DNA of 16,399 nt from an uncultured Pseudomonadota bacterium (GTDB lineage Bacteria; Myxococcota_A; Polyangia; HGW-17). Shown here one piece after another: positions 1 to 5,597 of this stretch; position 1 is the first letter of the stretch, and every line of letters starts with the position of its first letter. Under the pieces are notes generated by a model, which had not been told where the DNA came from, did no database searches, and saw only the letters and a list, made by a program, of their open reading frames with translations. Where the stretch lies: positions 1 to 16,399 of the forward strand of contig CALKWH010000009.1 in NCBI GenBank assembly GCA_938004375.1. The letters run 5' to 3'. The translations under genes were made by a program, and so were the position numbers.

Positions 1-54
1 ATACGCCGACCCCCGGGATCTACCCTCTTTCCCTACACGACGCTCTTCCGATCT
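1..54 (+). other. Illumina P5/TruSeq adapter left at the contig end
   Basis: This is residual sequencing adapter, not genome. The bases match the Illumina universal/P5 adapter from its fifth base to its end (finishing in CGCTCTTCCGATCT) with four substitutions, at 6, 12, 16 and 24, and no gaps. The last 30 bases are exact. Translated on the minus strand it yields the well-known adapter artefact peptides (EIGRASCRER in one frame, RSEERRVGKE in another). Genomic sequence begins at 55, so any protein that reads into 1-54 has a false C-terminus. Confidence 0.97.
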
Positions 55-594
55 CAGCACGAGGATCTGCAGCAGGCTGCCGGCGCACAGGAAGGCGACC
101 ACCCGCCAGTCGAACCAGAGCAGCAGGGGCAGCACGCCGGCGATCCACACCAGGCTCTGCCCCAGCTGGCGCAGGAAGGCGAAGACGTCCCACGGGAGCT
201 GGCCGATCTCGAAGAACATGTAGACGAGCCGGCGGTTGCGCGGGTTCTCGAGGAAGCCCACGTCCAGCCGATCCATGCGGTCGTAGATCGCGCGATCCAT
301 GTCCATGGACAGCCGCTCGCGGCCCCGGGCGTCGAGGACGCGGCCGACGGCGCCGCACGCCGAGTGAAAGAGCTGGATCCCCAGCAGCACGAAGGTGGCC
401 GCGAGGAACAGGGTCAGGGGGGAGGGGACGGTGCCGCCCAGGGCGTCGAGCTGGCGGCGCACCAGCACGGGGGCCAGGGCCAGGGCGGCCGCCTCCGCCA
501 TCGCCAAAAGCGCCAGGGCTGCCAAAAGCGGCCACCGGCGACGCAACAGCCCGAGGAGGAAGGGGACGAAGGCGGGGCGGGTGAACTCAGCCAT
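55..594 (-). CDS. ABC exporter transmembrane subunit, N-terminal part (truncated by contig end)
   Basis: This is the first 180 codons of a probable ABC transporter permease or fused permease/ATPase of the exporter (type 1) fold, which moves a substrate across the inner membrane using ATP. The ATPase half is not in the window, so substrate is unknown. A hydrophobic helix lies at about residues 21-45 (starting WPLLAALALL), a second at 60-80, then a cytoplasmic stretch with the exporter-type pattern YDRMDRLDVGFLENPRNRR (104-122), and helices at 148-160 and 164-180. The ATG at 594 lies inside the stop of the upstream TPR gene (ATGGCTGA, 8-nt overlap), which suggests translational coupling. The frame stays open through the adapter at 1-54, adding about 18 false residues. 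The fold call rests on the helix pattern and the FLENPRNRR region; no Walker motif can be checked. Confidence 0.8.
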
Positions 595-2302
595 GCAGGC
601 TCGACTCCGGCCAGGGCAGCCGGTCGAAGGCCGGCACCAGTTGGCGCAGCAGCCGGATCTGGAAGCGGCCCTCCGGGGAGAACTCGTGGTCGGCCAGCAG
701 GCGGGCGGTCTTTCGGAAGTCGTCGTCGTCCTCGGAGAAGGCCGCCAGCAGGAGGCGCGTCTCCAGGGTGGGACCGTAGTCGCCGTCGTGCTCGAGCTCG
801 TCGATGATGCGGCGCCTGCACTCGCCGGCCGCAGCGAGCGCCCGTTTCGTGCGTCCCTGGCCCACCTCGGCGAGGACCTCGAGGAACGAGACCCACGAGG
901 CGTCGTTGCCGTGGCGGGCGGCCTTCTTCAGTTCGCCCAGGGCGTCCTTCCACTGCAGGGCGCCGCACAGGTGCAGGGCGGACAGGAAGTACGTCCCCGG
1001 GTGTTCGGGCTCCAGGGCGATGGCGGCGTACACGGCGTCGAGGCCCTCGGCGTGTTCGCCGGCCGCCAGGCAGATCCCGGCGAAGGCGAGGAAGAAGTCC
1101 GTCCGGGCGTGACGGTCGTGCTTTTTCCCCTCCCGGCCGGTGAAGCGGGCGGCCAGGGCGCGGCCCTGCGCCAACGCCCCGGCCAGGTCGCCGCGGCCCT
1201 CGGCCACCTGGAAGCCGAGCAGGTCCAGGTCGGTGTCGTCCCCCGCGCGCCGGGCCGCCGCGAGGTCGTCGATAGCCCGGTCCCAGTCGCCGTAGGCGAT
1301 CCGCAGGCGCACCCGGTTGGCGAGCAGGCTGCGATTCCCGGGCTCGAGCGTCAGCGCCGCCTCGACGATCCCCACCGCGTGCCCGTAGTCATCGACGCGG
1401 TTGTACCAGCGGGCCAGCTCCTCGAGCCGGGCGGCGGTGGGCTCCTGGGCCGCCGCCGTGCGGGCCAGGGTGAGGCCGGCGACGATCTCCCCCCCGAACA
1501 GATGCTCATCGATCCGTCCGGCCAGCGCCTTCGGCTTCAAAGGTGATCCCGGGAACGCTTTGGCCAGGGCGGGCCGCTCCCTGGCCCAGGAGCCCAGCCG
1601 TTCGGCGAGGGCCGCCTCGACGGTCCAGAGCGTGTCCGGCGCTGCGACGACGGTCACCATGGCCTGCAGGACCGGTCCCACGGAGTCGTCGGCCCACCAG
1701 CCGTAGAGCTCCTCGGGCACGTCGGACATCATGCCGCCCGCGCGGGCGGGGCCTGTGAAGACTGCGCCGTCCCGACCGGCATGGAACCAGGTCCCCGGTC
1801 GCCCGCGGACCAGGCCGCACAGGGCCGCCGGCCAGGGCAGATCGCGCAGCAGGTCCGGCAGCCCGGCGGGATCCACTTCGCCCCGCAGCTCGAAGGGAAA
1901 GTGCAGCGCGTCCACCACATCCCTGGGCTCCTTCTCCAGTCGCCAGGCGCCGTCCTCCCCCGGGATTGCCGCCACCGCCTCGTGAGGGACGCCATGGCGC
2001 TCGGCGAAGGCCAGCGCGCGGCGCCAGGAGGCGCCTCCCGGGCACAGGACCAGGCGGGGCCGCTCCCCCACTTCCAGTTGGAGCCACTCCCTGCGCATGG
2101 CCGTCTCGGCGAGCTCGTGGCCCCAGTGCTGCGCGCGCCAGGGGCGCAGACCCCAGGCGCCGTCGAGCCAGGACACGGCGTGCAGGAAGAAGCGGGGATC
2201 CTCCAGCCAGACCACGGGGGCCTCGCCGGGGAACAGGGTCCCCAGCGGGAGGGGACGTCCGAAGTGGAGCGGGTTCAGGTAGACGAAAGTCAAATTTTTC
2301 AT
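587..2302 (-). CDS. TPR-repeat protein with an unrecognised N-terminal domain
   Basis: A 571-residue, probably cytoplasmic protein; no signal peptide or membrane helix is visible. Residues 1-280 match no family I know and are rich in Trp, with a CPGGASWRR stretch at 87-95. From about 288 to 500 the helix pairs look like degenerate tetratricopeptide repeats: the stretch at 291-322 ends ALTLEPGN, the next runs 325-352, and 403-434 ends IALEPEHP, followed by 436-464. TPRs mediate protein-protein contacts. The ATG at 2302 is chosen because codons upstream lose the GC-rich third-position bias; no Shine-Dalgarno precedes it, only GACACCC. An extended -10-like element ends 7 nt upstream. The stop overlaps the start of the ABC exporter gene, so the two probably form an operon and this protein may assist or regulate that transporter (inference). 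Confidence 0.85.
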   Translation of the reverse strand: MKNLTFVYLNPLHFGRPLPLGTLFPGEAPVVWLEDPRFFLHAVSWLDGAWGLRPWRAQHWGHELAETAMRREWLQLEVGERPRLVLCPGGASWRRALAFAERHGVPHEAVAAIPGEDGAWRLEKEPRDVVDALHFPFELRGEVDPAGLPDLLRDLPWPAALCGLVRGRPGTWFHAGRDGAVFTGPARAGGMMSDVPEELYGWWADDSVGPVLQAMVTVVAAPDTLWTVEAALAERLGSWARERPALAKAFPGSPLKPKALAGRIDEHLFGGEIVAGLTLARTAAAQEPTAARLEELARWYNRVDDYGHAVGIVEAALTLEPGNRSLLANRVRLRIAYGDWDRAIDDLAAARRAGDDTDLDLLGFQVAEGRGDLAGALAQGRALAARFTGREGKKHDRHARTDFFLAFAGICLAAGEHAEGLDAVYAAIALEPEHPGTYFLSALHLCGALQWKDALGELKKAARHGNDASWVSFLEVLAEVGQGRTKRALAAAGECRRRIIDELEHDGDYGPTLETRLLLAAFSEDDDDFRKTARLLADHEFSPEGRFQIRLLRQLVPAFDRLPWPESSLHG

Positions 2303-2309
2303 GGGTGTC

Positions 2310-2318
2310 ACTCTAGCA
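2310..2318 (-). promoter_or_regulatory. Candidate extended -10 promoter for the TPR gene
   Basis: On the minus strand TGC-TAGAGT fits an extended -10 (TGn plus 4 of 6 matches to TATAAT). Its last base is only 8 nt upstream of the ATG at 2302, which would start the mRNA at or next to the start codon. The gene has no visible Shine-Dalgarno, which is consistent with a leaderless message. No good -35 is seen. This is a weak, motif-only call. Confidence 0.3.
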
Positions 2319-2357
2319 CACTTGCGTGCGGGTCTGGGCCAGGTTTTTGACGGCCGG

Positions 2358-2374
2358 CGCCGCACCGTGCGGCG
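2358..2374. repeat. 17-bp GC-rich palindrome between divergent genes
   Basis: The arms CGCCGCAC and GTGCGGCG are perfect inverted repeats of 8 bp around a single central C. The palindrome lies in the 177-bp interval between the divergent TPR gene and the small membrane-protein gene. It could be an operator or a short hairpin. No T-run follows on either strand, so it is not a classical terminator. Confidence 0.5.
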
Positions 2375-2443
2375 TCGGGTCCGTCGGACACCATTGTCGG
2401 AGCGTCCGTCGCCCGGTTGCCGAAAAAAATGAAAAAATGCGCT

Positions 2444-2485
2444 GGACGTGGCGGGGATGGTTCTGGTACCACCCCCGGCATGTCC
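2444..2485 (+). repeat. Imperfect hairpin spanning the start of the small membrane-protein gene
   Basis: The left arm at 2444-2460 and right arm at 2469-2485 are 17 nt each and enclose an 8-nt loop (TTCTGGTA). In RNA, 15 of 17 positions can pair, one of them G-U. The ATG at 2480 sits in the right arm, so a folded message would bury the start codon. The structure is read by eye; no energy was calculated. Confidence 0.4.
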
Positions 2486-2884
2486 GATGGATCCCCGTCC
2501 CCGGAACCCGGCCGCCCCGCCTGGCGCCGTCACCTGCGCAAGTGGGTGGCGCTGGCCGTGCTCCTCGCCGGCCTGGGCTGGGTGTTCTCCCGCCACTGGG
2601 ACCGCCCGGCCCGTCACGATGCACGGTTGCAGATCCGGGTGGAGCCCGAGGCGTTCTCGCCCGACGGGGAGCTCCTCCTGATCCTGGAGGACGGCGCCTC
2701 GGAGACCGCCTGGTCCTTCCGGGGCCGGCTCCGGGAGCCGATCCGGGACTTCGAGATCCGCCTGGTCCCCGGGCGCTACGAGCTCCGGGCGCGCTGGCTC
2801 CTTCCGTCGGAAAAATCCTTTGAAGTCAAAGCCTCCCTCACGGTTCCGGGCACCCTGACGCGGATCCGGATCCCGGGCGGCTGA
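2480..2884 (+). CDS. Small single-pass membrane protein, unknown function
   Basis: A 134-residue protein of no family I recognise. A short Pro-rich and basic N-terminus (to about residue 22) is followed by one membrane helix (about 24-38, WVALAVLLAGLGWVF). After it comes a roughly 90-residue, probably beta-rich domain with alternating hydrophobic strands (LQIRVEPEAF, FEIRLVPGRYELRARW, LTRIRIPGG). The positive charges before the helix suggest an N-in topology with the domain in the periplasm. The ATG at 2480 was chosen because third-position G+C is low between the in-frame ATG at 2429 and 2480, and high after it. Neither start has a good Shine-Dalgarno. The gene is divergent from the TPR gene and lies 68 nt before the AglZ/FrzS-like gene, which has its own promoter. 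Confidence 0.65.
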   Translation: MSDGSPSPEPGRPAWRRHLRKWVALAVLLAGLGWVFSRHWDRPARHDARLQIRVEPEAFSPDGELLLILEDGASETAWSFRGRLREPIRDFEIRLVPGRYELRARWLLPSEKSFEVKASLTVPGTLTRIRIPGG

Positions 2885-2897
2885 CCCATTTCCTTCA

Positions 2898-2927
2898 TTG
2901 ACAAGAAGAACGGGAGAAGGCTATGCT
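2898..2927 (+). promoter_or_regulatory. Sigma70-type promoter of the AglZ/FrzS-like gene
   Basis: A perfect -35 hexamer TTGACA (2898-2903) is followed by an 18-nt spacer and a -10-like TATGCT (2922-2927, 4 of 6). Transcription would start near 2934, giving a leader of about 19 nt that carries AAGGAGG. The in-frame ATG at 2923 overlaps the -10, so it is unlikely to be the start. Confidence 0.65.
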
Positions 2928-2940
2928 GTCGGCCACCTGC

Positions 2941-2947
2941 AAGGAGG
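2941..2947 (+). promoter_or_regulatory. Strong Shine-Dalgarno AAGGAGG
   Basis: AAGGAGG ends 5 nt before the ATG at 2953 and is the strongest ribosome-binding site in the window. It settles the start at 2953 rather than the in-frame ATG at 2923, and implies high translation of this gene. Confidence 0.8.
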
Positions 2948-2952
2948 TCTCG

Positions 2953-5505
2953 ATGTCCAAGAAGACGGTCCTGATCATCGAACAAGACGCCAATCTCGCG
3001 CGACAGATGACGGAATCCCTCGCCAAGTCCGGCTATGAGGCCGTGATCAAGGAGGACGGCGTGTCCGGACTCCAGGCGGCCCGGGACATCCTCCCCGACG
3101 CCATCGTGTTGTGTGTGGAAGTGCCCAAGATGAGCGGGTTTGCGGTCTGTCACAAGATCAAGAAGATCAACGAGCTCCAGAACATCCCGCTGCTTTTGAC
3201 CTCGGTGGAGGCCACGGAGGAGTCGTTCAACAAGCACAAGGAGCTCAAGACCCGGGCCGACGCGTACCTAATCAAGCCTTACGAACTGGCTGCGTTCAAA
3301 AAAGAGTTCGAAGCGATGATGAAAGCGGCCGGCGGCGGCGGCGGCGGGGACATGTCCGACGCCGAGGGGTTCAACGCCATTCTACAAGACATGGACGAGC
3401 ACCTCGACTCCGAGGTCAGCGCCAGCCTCGACAATATCATCGATTCGTCCTTCTTCGAACAGGGCGGCGCGCCCGAGGCCATGGCCTCCCTGGAGTTCAT
3501 GCCCAGCACCGAGATTGAGATCATCGCCGACGAGGAGCCCATGGCCGCGCCGGAGCCCGCCCCCGCCCCCGCGCCCCTCGCCGAGCCGGCCAGCCCCGAG
3601 GAGGAGAGCTTCACGATGGAGTCCGGCGGACCCCCGCCCAAGCCCGTCAAGGTGGTCGAAGAGGACTGGGCGGCTGAGCCCGTGCCCGAGCCTGTGGCCG
3701 AGCCGGCAGCCCCCGAGCCGGAGCCGGAACCCTCGCCCGTCAAGGCCGTCAAGGCCGCCAAGGCCAGCCCGGGCACGCCCGTGGCGCCCATGGAACCGGC
3801 CCCCGAGTCCCTGTCGGCCAGCCTGGGTCTCGAGGCCCTCGCCGAGGCGACCCCGTCCCGCACCGACACCTCGGTCATGGTCGAACTCGATTCCCTGAAG
3901 AAGGACAAGGATCGCCTGACCCGGGAGCTGGCCCAGGCCAAGAGCGGCCAGACGAGCTCGTTCTCCAAGGAAAAAGAATTTCTTAACCTTCGGGAGACCA
4001 TCAATCAGAAGGAAAAGGCCATCATCGATCTGCGCGAGGAGGTCGACGGCAAGGAGCAGGAGATCCTCAAGAAGAAAAACCGCATTCGCGAGCTCGAGCG
4101 CGAGATCGCGGACTGGAACACGAAGGGCCTCGACCTGGAACGCCAGTCCGTCGAGCTGGGTGAGCAGCTGGCGGCCGCCAACTCGACGATCTCCGAGCGC
4201 GATGCCGAGGTGACCCGGCTCGGTGGCGAGGTGACGAAACTGACCGCCGAGGTGGCGAAACTGAAGGGCGAATTGGCCGCACTTGACGCGGGCAAGAAGG
4301 CGGTCGAGGCCGAGTATGCCCAGACCGTGGCCCGCATGAAGTCCGAGCACGAGAGCGAGGTCACCGGGCTGAAGTCCGAGCACGCCACGCTCCTGTCGGC
4401 CACCAAGGCCGCCCATGATGGAGAGGTAGCCGGGCTGCACGCGGATTACAAGGACCAGTTGGCCAAGAAGCAGGCCGCCCACGAGGGCGAGGTTGCCGCG
4501 CTCGAGGCCGCTCACGAGAAGGCGCTGGCCGAGGCCGCCGACCTGTTGTCCAATACCGTGGCCGATCTGAAGGCCGCCCATGCCGGCGAGGTGGCCGACC
4601 TGCAGCAGAAGCACGCGGCCGAGGTGGCCGAGTTGAAGGCGGCCCACGCGGCGGCGACCCAGGCGGCGGCCGAAAAGCACGCCGGCGAGGTGGCCGATCT
4701 GCAGCAGCAGCACGCGGCCGAGGTGGCCGAGTTGAAGGCGGCTCACGCGGCGGCGACCCAGGAGGCGGCCGAAAAGCACGCCGGCGAGGTGGCCGGGTTG
4801 AAGGCGGAGCACGAGGCGGCCACGGCCTCCGCCTCGGCCCGTCACGGACAGGAGCTCGCCGCCCTCGTCAAGGCCCACCACGAGCAGACCGCCGTCGCCA
4901 CCCGCGAGCACGAGGCGCTGGTCGAGTCGCTGAAGTCGGAGCACGCCGCAGCGACGGAGAAGGCCGCTGCGGAGCACGCCGCCGCCACGGAGAAGGCCGC
5001 TGCGGAGCACGCCGCAGCGACGGAGAAGGCCGCTGCGGAGCACGCCGCCGCAATGGAGAAGGCCGCTGCGGAGCACGCCGCCGCCACGGAGAAGGCCGCT
5101 GCGGAGCACGCCGCAGCGACGGAGAAGGCCGCTGCGGAGCACGCCGCCGCCATGGCGGACGCGGCCGCGAAGGCCAAGGCCCTGCTCGAGAAGACCATCG
5201 GCGAGTTCGAGGCCAGGATCTCGGCCTCCGAGGCCGCCCACGAGGCCACCCGCACGAAGTTGTCCGGAGAGCTCACCGCTCTCACGACCGTGAAGGAGGG
5301 CCTCGACGAGAAGGTGTTCAACCTGGAGCAGACCCGGATGCAGAACGAGGCGAACATCGACGACCTGACCAGCCAGGTCACCGATCTGACCGAGCAGCTC
5401 GCCGCCGCGACTGAAAAGATCGCGGGCGATCAGGAGCTCGTCGCCCAAACCCTCGCCTCCCTGCAGAAACTGTCCGCGGCCCTGACCTCCCGGTTCACGA
5501 AGTAG
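2953..5505 (+). CDS. AglZ/FrzS-like pseudo-receiver protein with long coiled coil
   Basis: An 850-residue cytoplasmic protein. Residues 1-123 are a response-regulator receiver fold (VLIIEQD at 6-12; YLIKP with the conserved Lys108). The phosphoacceptor position reads Cys54 (VLCVEVPKM) instead of Asp, and one acidic-pocket residue is Gln11, so it should not be phosphorylated in the usual way. The stretch FNKHKELKTRADAYLIKP (92-109) resembles the pseudo-receivers of Myxococcus AglZ and FrzS, which also precede long coiled coils and control cell polarity and gliding motility. A Gly run (127-132), an acidic segment and a Pro/Glu/Ala linker (about 195-300) lead to a coiled coil from about 308 to the end. 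That coil includes 33-residue repeats (544-609) and an 11-residue EHAAATEKAAA array (663-739). A polarity or motility scaffold role is inferred from architecture. Other motility genes are not in the window, and a generic REC/coiled-coil scaffold is the alternative. Confidence 0.85.
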   Translation: MSKKTVLIIEQDANLARQMTESLAKSGYEAVIKEDGVSGLQAARDILPDAIVLCVEVPKMSGFAVCHKIKKINELQNIPLLLTSVEATEESFNKHKELKTRADAYLIKPYELAAFKKEFEAMMKAAGGGGGGDMSDAEGFNAILQDMDEHLDSEVSASLDNIIDSSFFEQGGAPEAMASLEFMPSTEIEIIADEEPMAAPEPAPAPAPLAEPASPEEESFTMESGGPPPKPVKVVEEDWAAEPVPEPVAEPAAPEPEPEPSPVKAVKAAKASPGTPVAPMEPAPESLSASLGLEALAEATPSRTDTSVMVELDSLKKDKDRLTRELAQAKSGQTSSFSKEKEFLNLRETINQKEKAIIDLREEVDGKEQEILKKKNRIRELEREIADWNTKGLDLERQSVELGEQLAAANSTISERDAEVTRLGGEVTKLTAEVAKLKGELAALDAGKKAVEAEYAQTVARMKSEHESEVTGLKSEHATLLSATKAAHDGEVAGLHADYKDQLAKKQAAHEGEVAALEAAHEKALAEAADLLSNTVADLKAAHAGEVADLQQKHAAEVAELKAAHAAATQAAAEKHAGEVADLQQQHAAEVAELKAAHAAATQEAAEKHAGEVAGLKAEHEAATASASARHGQELAALVKAHHEQTAVATREHEALVESLKSEHAAATEKAAAEHAAATEKAAAEHAAATEKAAAEHAAAMEKAAAEHAAATEKAAAEHAAATEKAAAEHAAAMADAAAKAKALLEKTIGEFEARISASEAAHEATRTKLSGELTALTTVKEGLDEKVFNLEQTRMQNEANIDDLTSQVTDLTEQLAAATEKIAGDQELVAQTLASLQKLSAALTSRFTK
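4582..4779 (+). repeat. Two 99-bp tandem repeats in the coiled-coil gene
   Basis: Copies at 4582-4680 and 4681-4779 differ at about 4 of 99 positions by eye. Each encodes 33 residues (AGEVADLQ... to ...AAEKH), equal to three 11-residue turns. A third, partial and diverged copy begins at 4780 (AGEVAGLKAEHEAAT). Confidence 0.9.
4939..5169 (+). repeat. 33-bp (11-residue) tandem array, seven units
   Basis: There are six full units encoding EHAAA(T/M)EKAAA and a seventh, diverged one (EHAAAMADAAA). At DNA level the order is A-B-A-C-B-A-D. Units 1, 3 and 6 are identical, and 2 and 5 are identical. Units 2-4 and 5-7 thus form a 99-bp higher-order duplication whose first 80 bp are identical. The 11-residue period is that of a hendecad coiled coil. 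Confidence 0.95.
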
Positions 5506-5562
5506 CGCTGCGGCCGGTCCCGGTCCCCGGATCGGATCACTGGCCCCGTCCCGGATTCGCGT

Positions 5563-5568
5563 TATACT
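5563..5568 (+). promoter_or_regulatory. Candidate -10 element before the TIG lipoprotein gene
   Basis: TATACT matches 5 of 6 bases of TATAAT and stands out in a very GC-rich 92-nt gap. Initiation would fall near 5575, giving a leader of roughly 23 nt. No convincing -35 is present at the right distance, so the call is weak. Confidence 0.4.
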
Positions 5569-5597
5569 GTCACGCGGCCACGGGGGTTCGTTTCGAA

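Noticed and set aside
20..535. Minus-strand frame ending in EIGRASCRERG
   Set aside because: It ends in adapter sequence and its body is an Arg/Pro-rich shadow; the ABC exporter frame carries the membrane helices.
395..1546. Plus-strand frame opposite the TPR and ABC genes (about 383 codons)
   Set aside because: It contains no recognisable domain, is Gly/Arg/Gln-rich, and crosses the boundary of two well-supported minus-strand genes.
2923..2952. Earlier ATG for the AglZ/FrzS-like protein
   Set aside because: It overlaps the -10 element (2922-2927), while the ATG at 2953 has AAGGAGG at the ideal distance.
5541..5560. Sigma54-type promoter before the TIG lipoprotein (TGGCCCC...)
   Set aside because: The required GC 10 nt after the GG is absent (GA instead).
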